The position numbers and the translations under genes are program-made. Below are positions 1-10,272 of a stretch of DNA of 64,000 bases, piece by piece. How positions within the stretch are numbered: the first letter of the stretch is position 1; every line of letters begins with the position of its first letter. The notes beneath the pieces were generated by a model. The model was not told the origin of the DNA, did no database searches, and saw nothing but the letters and a program-made list of their open reading frames with translations. Origin of the DNA: Vicia villosa. Taxonomy: Eukaryota > Streptophyta > Magnoliopsida > Fabales > Fabaceae. The stretch spans positions 481,001 to 545,000 of the forward strand of contig NW_026705444.1 in assembly GCF_029867415.1 (NCBI RefSeq), written 5' to 3'.

Positions 1-41
1 TTAAATATGTTATGCTTCATAATCAAATTAAAATTTTTAAA

Positions 42-104
42 TGGCCAAGTGGCTGTGCGTTAGCGTTTGGGGAGTGAGCAATGGCTTTAACCTAGGTTCA
101 ATTC
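42..104 (+). other. tRNA-like sequence with A and B boxes
   Basis: An A-box match TGGCCAAGTGG at 42-52 and a B-box match GTTCAATTC at 96-104 lie 53-54 bases apart, a spacing seen in tRNAs with a long variable arm or in SINE heads. I cannot fold a convincing acceptor stem, so this is a tRNA-derived relic or SINE head and not a functional tRNA gene. It ends about 10 bases before the LINE target duplication. Confidence 0.4.
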
Positions 105-169
105 TATTACGTGACAATTTATTGTTGTTTTTTTGGTACAATGGAGGGCCTAAGCCCAAACAAAAACAA

Positions 170-840
170 CTACAAAGGATCAACAAAGAGACTGCTAATC
201 CCTAACGAATCCGCTGCCAACAGCGGCCAGAGAAATTCAGGGGCAGCCAAATGGACCGAATCACTTTTATCTAAACAACCCTTATTAGCAAGAGCATCTG
301 CGCACATGTTCGTAGAACGATGGGCATACGATATCACAACCAACTCGTGTAACTCAATGAGCTCCTTTATCTGCCTTAGAATTGAAACACAATCCACCAT
401 GCCGATAACACCTTCCTCAATGGTTTTAACAACTATCGGTGCATCCACGTTAACTTCCACCCGTTTAATACCCAACGAGAGAGTATATTTCAGCCCTTCA
501 AGAACTCCCAAGATTCAACAATAATAGCGCTACACCTTCCTAAATATTTAGAGAAACTTCCTCTCCAAGCTCCACTACTATCTCTAACTATTCCTCCACA
601 CCTAGCTTCCTGCCCCCCTTTGCTTGCCCCATCTGTATTTAGTTTACACATATCAGTGGGCGGTTTCCACCCCATGAACTTACTGCACCCGGCTTCACCA
701 TGGCAATTCCTTGTAAAACTCATGGCACTGTCATATTCCTGCTTCCTACGGAATATATGGCAAATAGGATTATGAGGTCTCTCAAAATTTGTATCATGCT
801 CTTCTAAATTTCGCCAATACCATAACTTATGACATGCCAT
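170..840 (-). pseudogene. LINE RNase H domain, frameshifted
   Basis: Two minus-strand frames (840-490 and 511-170) together form a plant LINE-type RNase H. Visible acidic catalytic sites are LNTDGASKG, the E in VESWEFLKG, EVNVDAPIVV, and the D in a C-terminal HRSTNMCADALANKG motif. The frame changes near 490-511, between the second and third catalytic positions, so the protein is broken. The C-terminus and the LINE 3' UTR follow at 170-122. Confidence 0.8.
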
Positions 841-908
841 GATCCAAAAGTCGCTCCACCAATTATTATTGGCATTCCGGTAGTTAAGGTTAATATGGAT
901 CCAATCTT

Positions 909-1310
909 TTATATTAGATGAAAAGAGCTAAGAGCATGTATCGTCGTCTCACAAACGTTTCCACACAGCAAACAACCTGCATAGCCTAGGCCTTTCTTTG
1001 ACTTACTAAAATTGGTTAACAACCTGTCATGCTTTAGCATCCATAAGAAAGTTATGCACCTTTCTAGGACAGCAGCCTTCCAAATAGGAACACACTTCGT
1101 GCAGTCTCTAAGAGCATGTATCATCGTCTCACAAACGTTTCCACACAGCAAACAACCTGCATAGCCTAGGCCTTTCTTTGACTTACTAAAATTGGTTAAC
1201 AACCTGTCATGCTTTAGCATCCATAAGAAAGTTCTGCACCTTTCTGGGACAGCTGCCTTCCAGATCTTTTTCCAATCCTCATCCTCCATCTCATCATCAC
1301 TTTCTTCCAT
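909..1310 (-). pseudogene. LINE zf-RVT zinc-binding domain, duplicated
   Basis: This minus-strand frame contains two copies of the cysteine-rich zf-RVT module: WKAAVPERCRTFLWMLKHDR, a CLLCGNVCET knuckle and an IHAL stretch, followed by a near-identical second copy. Plant LINE ORF2 proteins normally have one such module between RT and RNase H. The second copy comes from a local DNA duplication, listed separately. The reading frame survives the duplication, so the ORF spans both copies. Confidence 0.75.
928..1263. repeat. Direct duplication of about 156 bp inside the LINE
   Basis: Bases 928-1083 and 1108-1263 are nearly identical direct copies (period 180), separated by about 24 bp. The few differences include TCGTCG versus TCATCG and CTAGGAC versus CTGGGAC. 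The period is a multiple of three, so the reading frame continues through both copies. Confidence 0.9.
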
Positions 1311-1427
1311 CTCCTAATACATAGCTTTAATCAAGAACAAGTTTGGAGTTGTACCTGCAAAGCAAAAACAGTCAGCAATTTGATCAGTGTTTGGCGGCAC
1401 ACATGAGCGAAGCTTATTAATCCACAT

Positions 1428-2230
1428 CTACGGAAGCCACACAGAAAGCGAATCAAAATTACACTCTCCATATTCATTCATCAAGTCGCGCACTGTAGCC
1501 CTTCTAAGATCTTCAGGATATTGAACATCAAAATTACTTAACCGGAGTTCCTCCCCCATCCAGTTATCCTCCCACGCCTGGATTTTCTTTCCGTCTCCGA
1601 CAACCCATCTCCCCGTGTTCATCATAATTGGAATGGTCCTCGCGATGTCTTTTCATAAACTAGAATCAGTGGCCCTTATCTTCATGCAATCATTATCTTC
1701 CATGACGTTATACTTTTGTCGTAAAACTCGACACCACAAATCATTGGCGTTACTGTAAACTTTCCAGCCCATTTTCATGAGACATACATCATTCGGAACA
1801 TCCAGCTTACGCAGGCCCACCCCACCTTGCTGTTTTGATTTGGTCACTCTACCCCACGCTATAGCATGCATTTTCCTCTTGTCCTCAGTATCCCCCACAC
1901 AAATTGTCGTTGGAGCCGTTGTATCTCTTCAATGCAAGTTTGAGGTAGCTTCGTTGTCATCATCGGATACAAAGGTATCACTTCAATAACAATTTTGGCG
2001 AGGGACAATCTGCCTGCTAAAGATAAGTTATCACTTTTCCAGCTTGCCAACTTACCCGCAACTTGATCAATTAGGTATTGGAAATCTCTCCTCTTTTGTC
2101 TCTTGCCATGGAGGGGGACTCCCAGATATTTTCCAAAACACCGAGTTTGCCGAAACTTTGAGGCTTGCAGGATCTTCAGTTGCATACTTCTCCCCACGTT
2201 TGTAGAGAAAAGTATATTGGTTTTGTCCTC
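1428..2230 (-). pseudogene. LINE reverse transcriptase, C-terminal part
   Basis: Three overlapping minus-strand frames (about 2197-1859, 1898-1653 and 1625-1428) together resemble the end of a plant LINE RT and the region after it. Family-typical stretches are YLGVPLHGKRQK, LASWKSDNLSLAGRLSLAK and GGVGLRKLDVPNDVCLMK, followed by a GDGKKIQAWEDNW stretch. The catalytic palm motif is not in the window because the element is 5'-truncated just upstream. At least two frame changes and stops separate the pieces. Origin is clear; function is lost. Confidence 0.8.
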
Positions 2231-2250
2231 ACTTATCTCCCTACAATTTA

Positions 2251-3113
2251 ATTGTTTTAGTTCGACAACAACATACGTTTGTTCTACAATAATTAAAGTA
2301 TAGTATATTTTAATTTCTTAATATTATTTTAAGTATGTTATAACTTTTTTATATTTTAAAATATCATTTAATATAATTTTAAATAATTTTTTATAAAAAA
2401 AACTATTTTTAAGATATATCATTTTAAAATATATTTAAAGATAAATATTTGAGTAATTAGATGTAAAAATTATAATATATCATTTTTTTAAAATACAATT
2501 TTTTAAATATCAATTTTTATAATATTGCAGATAAATCAATATTTTTTTTAAAATATAATTTTTTATAAAATCATAACAAACAAAGTTTTAGTCAAACTCC
2601 ACATATGATTTTTTTTTTGTATTTTTAATAGAGGTTATGACAACAAATATTTGTTATCTTTCATCCACACACTTTTAATTTTAGTCTAACTTTTTTTAAT
2701 AATTTTTTAAAATAAAGACCTTTTAACAAATGATATTATTAAATACTTTAAGATATTTTATACGATCAATTGTTATGATTTTTTATGATAAAATATAATG
2801 TGGTATTTTATATGGATTAATGTATTATTTCTCATAAAAGAATATATTATTTTTTAATATATTAAAAAATAAAAAATGAATTATTATTTATTTATATAAA
2901 AAATCAAAATTTTGAAATTAAAACAAACCTCTGAAATGCTCGTGCCAGTCCTAATTAGCTAGTTAGTTCTATTGAAGTTTGGCTCTTTGATCACATCCAT
3001 TGTGAAATGAAATGTTTCAAGAGAAAAGCTTGAATTTAGATGAAATAACTTTGGTAACAGTATTGTTCTGGTGGGTATAATGATTTCACCTTTTTAAGAT
3101 TTTCCATAAGAAA
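2251..3113. other. AT-rich intergenic DNA
   Basis: This stretch is strongly AT-rich with many T and A runs. I see no coding frame, terminal repeat or RNA gene in it. Confidence 0.6.
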
Positions 3114-3143
3114 CTAGTAGATGACCCGTGCGTTCGCACGGGT
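3114..3143 (-). mobile_element. Possible Helitron 3' terminus
   Basis: ACCCGTGCG and CGCACGGGT (3124-3143) form a perfect 9-bp stem with a 2-base loop. On the minus strand the stem is followed by six bases and then CTAG at 3117-3114, next to a T. Hairpin plus CTRR followed by T is the Helitron 3' end signature. The 5' TC end should lie to the right, but I could not place it. Confidence 0.5.
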
Positions 3144-4661
3144 AAGACCATTCTTAAGGTGAACAGTGTATTATTAACGCAATAGAATAAATAAAAATTT
3201 GTGATGAATGTTTGCATATGAACCACAAATCAAATAGTGAAGAGTTTCATTTGTTTCTTAGATCATTCGATAAGGCTCGATTGTTGTTGATATATAATTG
3301 TTATTATAAAATTACTAATAACTATAAATATTAAAAAAATAAACATGTAGCAAATTATCGACATGATAAATCTAATATGTCTTATAATTATAAATATTTA
3401 CAAATATTTTTATTAATTAAAATAAAAATGTATTGTGGTGGTAGTGACCCGTAAAAATATTGAATTTCAATGATAAAATTTACAACAATTATATGTTGAT
3501 GGAGTGTATCATTAAGTAATAAAATAATAAATGTAGTTACTATGAAATCATAAAAAAATTATATGTTGACAGTTTGGTATCTAGAGTATTTTTTATCCTT
3601 AAAAAATTGTATATTTTTTCTTAAAACCTAATAAAAGGTTATTTACAAACAAAAATATATTAAAGGATTACTAAAAAAATATAATAATATTAAAAGATAG
3701 AAGAACATGTTAATTAGATGTTAATAGGCTCAGTAAAAATATTGTTCTGTACCAATATGTATTGCAAAGCAGATTTTTAAACAGGCTCAGGCTGAGTAGA
3801 AATAGTGTAAAACAGATATCATTGCAGTTTTTTTATCAATACCACAATATATTTACCAAGATAAGAGTTAGAAATTTAAACCTTTTTCATTATTTGTCGC
3901 AAAGCATGAACGCACATACCAACAATAGATATACATTCCTTGTCCTAAAAGATGAAATTACCAACGAAGCTTTCATGTTCAACCTTTTATTTCTATCTTG
4001 TACCTAATATCAACTCAAATGAATATTTCTATGGATATTAAAATATGTTAAATGAATGAACAGAAAGTAAGATAACTATGTTTACTTGGTGATGTGCGGA
4101 GACATTGGCTCCAAACTTCAAAATAACGTATCTTTTGATCCGTGAATCATTTCGTAGTGCCGTTTTGGGCGTTGTGCAAGTAATTAAATGTTTTATATGA
4201 TGAATGATGAATATTGGCATTAGCCGACTTTATTTCTTTTAAAACTCAATTTAATTACTTGATGAGAATTGAATATTGTAAGCATATGAGATAGGTGTGA
4301 CAATGTATTTGACGTGATGATGAAATGGTTGTGATTATTATTGTGATTGTGATGAATGCATGACTACTTGAATGATATTGAAAGCATGTACATACTTATT
4401 CGGTGATGTGGTGTCGAGATGAATTGTTCATCGTGAATTGGTGATGTTTTTAAGTATGTTATGTGTGTTTCATTCATTCATATGCATTTGATGTCGGATC
4501 CCAGTGATGTTTGGATCGTTGATGGACATATTTCCCTTCGCGTCATGTGAATACCGGACTAACCATCTCTCTATCAACTGGAACGGAAGTATCACGTATG
4601 AGTACCGGTATGCTGTGAATTTATGGAGCTCTTGTAATTGTCGCTTGAGTTAAGCAACGGT
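3144..4661. other. Non-coding DNA, probable Athila internal 3' region
   Basis: No supported gene. The right part runs directly into an Athila-like polypurine tract and LTR, so it is probably the long non-coding 3' region of that element. Part of the left side may belong to the Helitron whose 3' end is at 3114. The small open frames here show no recognisable domain. Confidence 0.4.
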
Positions 4662-4678
4662 TTAAGTTTGGGGGAGCT
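4662..4678 (+). other. Polypurine tract of the Athila-type element
   Basis: TTTAAGTTTGGGGGAGC immediately precedes the LTR start TGATCAGT. A TAAGTTTGGGGG tract before the 3' LTR is typical of plant Athila elements, so the LTR to the right is a 3' LTR. Confidence 0.65.
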
Positions 4679-5045
4679 TGATCAGTGGTTTTTACACATA
4701 TTTTTCTTGTTAATTTTTGTTGCTTTTGAGTTAATTGGTTAAGTGTTTTATTGTTGTATTCCGCATTTTATGCTTTGATTGTATGTTTAAGTGTTTGCAG
4801 ACTCAGATGAATGAAGTGGAGAAAATCAGTGCGAAAAAGTGAAGAAACTAAAGAAAAGCACATGGCCTGGCTAGACGCTTCCCCAGACGCGTGTGGAAAG
4901 GAGAAAGTCCCACCTGCTGGCTAGACGCGTCCCCAGATGCGTGTGGGAAATAGAAAAATCCAACTGCCGAGGAAACGTTTCCCATGCCTTGCAAAGAGAA
5001 GAAAACAGCTCATCTTCCCAAACGCGTCTTCACACGCGTGTCAGC
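4679..5045 (+). mobile_element. Athila-type LTR, left part
   Basis: The LTR begins TGATCAGT, the exact inverse of ACTGATCA at its far end (29258-29265). It contains the GTGTTTGCAG-like stretch and repeated GACGCGT motifs also found in the right part. A Tekay element interrupts it after 5045. Excluding the insert and one target-duplication copy, the whole LTR is about 1.38 kb. Confidence 0.7.
5041..5045. repeat. Target-site duplication TCAGC, left copy
   Basis: TCAGC at 5041-5045 is repeated at 28246-28250, directly outside the TGTAACGCC and GTTACA ends of the Tekay-type insert. It shows that 5046-28245 began as a single insertion into the Athila LTR. Confidence 0.8.
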
Positions 5046-5089
5046 TGTAACGCCCGTATTTAATTAATTATTTTAATTAAATATTAAAT
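5046..5089 (+). mobile_element. Tekay 5' LTR stub (44 bp)
   Basis: These 44 bases are identical to the start of the complete LTR at 23454 and then stop abruptly. The following T run and CAACTTTC do not match the LTR. The remaining 2.3 kb of this LTR, the PBS and the gag of copy A are missing. Confidence 0.85.
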
Positions 5090-5158
5090 TTTTTTCAACT
5101 TTCTATTTTCCACATCAGTTCTACGAAACCTTAAACCAAACCATACATCAATCTACCC

Positions 5159-5581
5159 ATGTTTCCTGCAGTGTCTCAACGACCCAACATTCCCACTATG
5201 AAGGAATACCAAGACACTTTAGCCAAGATGAGGATAGAAAAAGATGCTTGGGAAGAAAAGTTTCGTAGAACTGATGTGGAAAATAGAAAGTTGAAGAAAA
5301 GGGTGAAAGATCACGAAGAAACTCTCTATTATCAAGATGGATGGCTCATGAGCAAAGATGAGAAGATTCGTCAGAAAGACGCTGCAATCAAGAGGTACAT
5401 CAAAGAAAGCAAGAAAAATCTTGAAGGTTCAACAAGCAACGCTCCGACTCCTGACGATTGGAAGAATGTTGTTGACAAACTGAGGACCGAAAAGGCCGAA
5501 TTGAAAGCTCACTATGGGAAAGAAATCATGAAGCTCAAGCTGCACAATGCATTTGGTTCCTCGTCTGATGAAGATGCTTAG
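5159..5581 (+). CDS. Ogre ORF1, C-terminal fragment (coiled coil)
   Basis: This is a 140-residue lysine- and glutamate-rich frame, strongly charged and predicted by eye to be coiled coil (residues about 15-85 and 105-130). Typical stretches are TMKEYQDTLAKMRIEKDAWE and ENRKLKKRVKDHEETL. Ogre elements carry an extra ORF1 of unknown function before gag, and the position 300 bp upstream of gag fits. The deletion junction lies about 70 bp upstream of the first ATG, so most of ORF1 is missing. The true start is uncertain. A link to the plant DUF7745 family is possible, but I could not test it. Confidence 0.55.
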   Translation: MFPAVSQRPNIPTMKEYQDTLAKMRIEKDAWEEKFRRTDVENRKLKKRVKDHEETLYYQDGWLMSKDEKIRQKDAAIKRYIKESKKNLEGSTSNAPTPDDWKNVVDKLRTEKAELKAHYGKEIMKLKLHNAFGSSSDEDA

Positions 5582-5892
5582 GATTGTTTAGCTTTTTTTA
5601 TTTATCATTTGCTTTTGTAAGGAGCTACGCTCCAATGTTGTAACATTTCCCATTTATTCAATAAAAGATTTGTTTGTGTTCAAATGTTTGCAAGAAAATA
5701 ATCTTTAAAATATTTGGAAAAATCATAAATTTCTTTTTTGCATACATCATTCTGCATATCGAGTCTGTTGTATAGAGTCTCATCTTTTGGATCTTTCTCC
5801 ATTAGATCGTCAAGCTGTCGCGTCTCAAAGTTTCTCGACCGCGCTCGCAATCAGATCACAGATACAATACTCGTTCAAGCAGAAGAAGAGTA

Positions 5893-8448
5893 ATGGAACA
5901 CTCTGAACAAGAGAATATTGAGCTTCGTGGTACAGTGACCACCCTTCAGGAAAAGTTAGAAAGTCTCACTACTCTGGTTGACTCCTTAATGGCCGCACAG
6001 AATCAGCCGCCGCCACCTAACAGTCAAGCGACGGTAACATCTGAAGTCACTACTCCAGTTTCTACAGTTGCATTCGGTATTCCATCTTTCTCCATGCCAG
6101 AAGGTTGGGGCACGCCTTTTAGCTTTGGTACAGGATTCCGCCATAATTTCTCTGGGGTTCAAACAGCTACAACTGAAGCGCCTGCTGCACAGGGTTCGGC
6201 ATTTATTCCACATTCAGGGGTAACTTTTTCCCAGATTACTATGGCACTTTCTCAACCCACTATGACAGTTCCGACCCCTACGGTCCACACTGTTCCTTAC
6301 GATGGAAATGAGATTTATCATGATCAAGGTGATAGCACAAATCAGCGTAATCTTGTGGAAGATCTCCAAGAACAGTTCAACAAGATTCAGCTGGAAGTTA
6401 AGGCTATCCGTGGGAAAGATTTGTTTGGAAAGAATGCCCAGGAGCTATGTTTGGTTCCCAGTGTACAAATACCTGCTAAATTCAAGGTCCCTGACTTTGA
6501 GAAGTACAAAGGTAGTTCTTGTCCACAAAGCCATCTTGTGATGTATGCCAGGAAGATGTCTACCTATGCAGATAATCATCAGTTGCTCATCCATTACTTT
6601 CAAGACAGTTTGACTGGTGCCGCACTGAAGTGGTACACAGGCTTGGATAGCACTAATATTCGAACATTCAATGACCTAGGTGAGGCCTTTGTCCGACAGT
6701 ACAAGTATAACTCGGATATGGCTCCAGACAGAGATCAGCTTCGATCCATGGCTCAGAAAGACCATGAAGCTTTCAAAGAATATGCCCAACGATGGAGAGA
6801 AACTGCTGCTCAGATTAATCCACCGTTAAAAGAGAAAGAGATGACAAAGATCTTCTTGAATACTCTCAGTCCGTTTTATTATGAACGCATGATTGCTAGT
6901 GCTCCAAGTGATTTCACCAAAATGGTAAACATGGGGATGCGTCTAGAAGAAGGAGTCCGAACCGGACGTCTAACTAAAGAAGGTGGATCTTCAAGCGGAA
7001 CCAAAAAATTCGGAAGTGGTTTCCCAAAGAAGAAAGAACAAAGTGTTGACATGGTATCCCAAGGGAGGCCAAAAGGAAATGTCAATCGTCAACGACAGAT
7101 TGCTGCTATCGCGCCAGCCGTTAATACAACACCTAATCCGGGGTTTACTCCACAGTTTCAACAACAACAGCCTCGACCACAGGTTCAGCAGTTTAACAAT
7201 AATCAGAATCGTGTACAAAGAGCTCCACAGTTCGATCCGTTTCCAATGACTTACACAGAATAGTACCCTGCTTTGATTGAAAAAGGTCTCGTTCAAACTA
7301 GAGCACCACCACCCATACCTGAGAAACTCCCATGGTGGTACAAAGCTGAGGTCTCATGCCCTTATCATCAAGGAGCACCTGGCCATGATCTTGAGCATTG
7401 CATAGCTTTGAAATATGAAGTTCAGAGGTTGGTTAGATCTAATCTCCTCTCTTTCAGAAATTTGAATCCTAATGTGCAAGCAAATCCGCTGCCCAATCAT
7501 GGAGGGCATGTTGTAAACATGGTGTACGGATGTCCTGGTCCATACCGAGTCTATAATATCAATTACTCAAGAGCCGATTTGGTACAAATGCACGCCACTC
7601 TCTGTCGAGGGCCGAATTTTCGCCAGCATCACTATGGTTCTTGTAGCATATGTTGTGTAGATCCTCACGGATGTTCAATTTTGAGAAGAGATCTCCAAGT
7701 ACTGTTGGATAATGGTACTATTCAGATCTACAGAAATAGGGATGAAAATGAAGTTAACATGATAGGATGTTATCCGCATGAGCTTTTAGTCTCAGATATC
7801 AACTCGGAAATGCCTACAGTTAACGTCATCGTTCCTCATTTCAACATGCCTGAGCGCATGGAAGTTACTTACAACAAGCCGAAGGTTCCTATTGCTCCTT
7901 TAATCATTTATCTACCTGGACCTGTTCCTTATGACTCTGACAAGGCAGTTCCATACAACTACAATGCAACAATGATAAAGGATGGACAAGAAGTTCCTTT
8001 ACCAACTCTTTCATCTGTTGTAAACATTGCTGATGTGAGTCGTGTAACAAGAAGTGGACGTGTGTATACTCCATTACCTCCAAAGCAGCCTATTACTCCT
8101 GCAACCGGGCAAAATCCTGTCAATACACCAGTAGGGAATCCTGAGGAAACTCCTGTCAGTAATACAAACACTGATGTTGGTCAATCCAGTGGAACCAATG
8201 TGAATCCTGATTTTGATGAAATTTTGAAGCTTATCAAAAGAAGTGAATACAAGATTGTGGATCAGCTTATGCAGACTCCTTCAAAGATCTCAATACTTTC
8301 ATTGCTCTTAAACTCAGAAGCCCACAGGGAAGCCTTGATAAAGGTCTTGGATCAAGCTTTTGTAGATCATGATGTGACTGTTGACCACTTTGATGGGATA
8401 ATAGCCAACATAACAGCTTGTAACAATTTAAGCTTTTGTGATGAATAA
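5893..8448 (+). pseudogene. Ogre gag region of the polyprotein
   Basis: One reading frame starts with ATG at 5893 (MEHSEQENIELRG) and has in-frame stops at 7261-7263 and 8446-8448. It contains an N-terminal coiled coil (residues about 1-40), a low-complexity Pro/Ser/Thr region, and a capsid-like Retrotrans_gag domain around FKVPDFEKYKG...CPQSHLVMYARKM...AFVRQYKYN. After the first stop comes a knuckle-like CPYHQGAPGHDLEHC (C-x2-H-x5-H-x4-C). No frameshift separates the pieces, since all of 5893-9918 is one frame. Gag would package the element RNA into virus-like particles in the cytoplasm; here it would be cut short at residue 456. Confidence 0.85.
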
Positions 8449-9918
8449 CTCCCCGAGGAGGGTAAAAATCACAATCTTGCTCTACACATTTCTATGAACT
8501 GTCAGTCAGATTCCTTGTCCAATGTGTTAGTAGACACCGGATCTTCCCTGAATGTGATGCCAAAGACGACTCTTGCTCGCTTGTCTTACCAAGGAATGCC
8601 TATGAAGTTCAGTGGTGTAGTTGTCAAAGCATTTGATGGATCGCGAAAATCTGTAATCGGCGAAGTCAACCTTCCCATGACAATTGGTCCACATACATTT
8701 CAAATCACTTTCCAAGTCATGGACATTCAAGCTGATTATAGCTGCCTGTTAGGACGACCATGGATCCATGAAGCAGGGGCAGTAACTTCTACGCTCCATC
8801 AAAAGTTAAAATTTGTAACAAATGGAAAATTGGTAACAATAAGTGGAGAACAAGCCTTGATGGTGAGTCATTTATCCAATTTCTCTTTCATTAGTGCTGA
8901 TGATGTGGAAGGAACTCAGTTCCAAGGTCTTTCTTTAGAAGACGAATCTTCCAAAAAGAAAGCATCAATCTCTTCTTACAAAGAGGCAGTAAAAGTAGTG
9001 AAAGATGGAACTACCACTGGCTGGGGGCAAGTTGTGATCCCTACTAAGAATGAAACTAGAGCAGGTCTCGGATGTTCACCAACATTCTCAAACTGCACCA
9101 AGAAGGATGAAACCCTTCGTCCGATCAAAGATACATTCATTAGTGGAGGATTCCTTAACCCGATTCCTCAAGAGGTTAATGTCCTTATCGAAGAATGCAT
9201 CGAAGAAGGTCTACCTGATACTAAAGAAGAATGGAAGTGTTATCTCAATGACTCGGGATATATATCTCAGGAAGAACCATATCCTCCTTCGGAGAAACCC
9301 AAAGGCAAAGAAACTGAGCCTGTTCCTGCAGAGATCTGGGACACCTTGGGACAACCAAGTGGAAAATTTGATTATATGGTGAAATACACTGCACCTGAAA
9401 GTTCAAAGATTGCGATTGAGGATATCCAACCAACTGGATGGGGAGATTCCTGTGAATATCATAGTCAACCAGAAGAGGCTTATCAGCTTTGTTAATTTTC
9501 TCAGCAGCCTGAAACTACTGAAGATTTCGGATTTAATGCATCTGCCAAGGTTCATAATCCTGAAGATGGTTATTATCACATAAATGCCATTTTTGAAGAT
9601 GAAGGGGAAGATGGCCCCGCAGTTGACTCAGAAAGTGTCGCTGACAATGAGTCTCTTCATCCTGAAGACTGGGAAATACATCCTGAAAATTCTGAAGATT
9701 GTGACTCGTCTTATGCTCTTCAAGAAGTGGAAGAAGACCGTTTCAACTCTACAAAGAACAAGGTTGACAAACCAGGACCTTCAAATCCTGCTCGACCAGC
9801 GGTCAATGTCAATACTGAAGATAATTCTGGAGAGAATTTTCCTGAATACATAATACACAGAGGAGTTCGTTGCTACTGGAAAGCTGTCGATGTTCCGAAT
9901 GTTGTTCGCCGCTCAAAG
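8449..9918 (+). pseudogene. Ogre protease region with G-patch-like motif
   Basis: This continues the gag frame. The retropepsin active site is VLVDTGSSLNVMP, with the downstream partner CLLGRPWIH. Then comes a G-patch-like stretch (TGWGQVVIPTKN, then RAGLGCSP) of the kind seen in Tat/Ogre proteins. A stop at 9493-9495 interrupts the frame, which then stays open as an acidic linker to 9918. The linker ends in RSK at the proposed 5' splice site. The protease would process the polyprotein. The stop makes this copy inactive without suppression. Confidence 0.85.
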
Positions 9919-10272
9919 TAATCACCTCGCTGTTATTTTGACCTCCTGCCTTGCCCAAAGCAGAGAGATGTTTTATAGGGCTTTACTTTTAAATGTTCCG
10001 CCCAAATAACTTTGTGTATATGGCTTTGTTTTAAAAGTTTCCCTCTTTGTCCTGCCCAAGGCAAATGAGTTTGTGTTTAGGGCTTTGTTTCAAAGATGAA
10101 TCATAAATAAAGTGTCATTTTGAATTCCCTACATTATATGTTTTATTTTTGCTTTTTCTGGAAATGGTAATCCTAAAAAACCAAAAAAAATTAAAAAAAA
10201 CTTTTTCAAAAAAATCTGCATACACTCCTGCATTCATAAATTTTCTGAAATAAATATAAATCACATGTGCAG
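9918..10272 (+). other. Predicted Ogre intron between protease and RT
   Basis: Ogre elements are known to splice an intron between gag-pro and RT. Here a GT donor at 9918-9919 (CAAAGTAATC) and an AG acceptor at 10271-10272 (CATGTGCAG) bound 355 bp of T- and A-rich sequence containing stop codons. Joining at these sites keeps a lysine codon across the junction and continues the frame into FTIDKPIECNNP. The codon phase fits, which supports the boundary. Confidence 0.7.

Larger units (their letters stand above)
122..2242 (-). mobile_element. 5'-truncated LINE (L1-type non-LTR retrotransposon)
   Basis: Read on the minus strand, the fragments run RT C-terminal region, zf-RVT zinc-binding domain, RNase H, 3' UTR and an A-rich tail (seen as TTGTTGTTTTTTT at 122-134 on the plus strand). 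This is the order of ORF2 in plant L1-type LINEs. The 8-bp direct repeat ACAATTTA at 114-121 and 2243-2250 fits a target-site duplication. The endonuclease and most of the RT are missing, as expected from 5' truncation during target-primed reverse transcription. Frames are broken in several places, so the copy is dead. Confidence 0.85.

Noticed and set aside
7959..8171. Antisense frames within Ogre gag and pol
   Set aside because: They are shadows of the plus-strand polyprotein and have no independent features.
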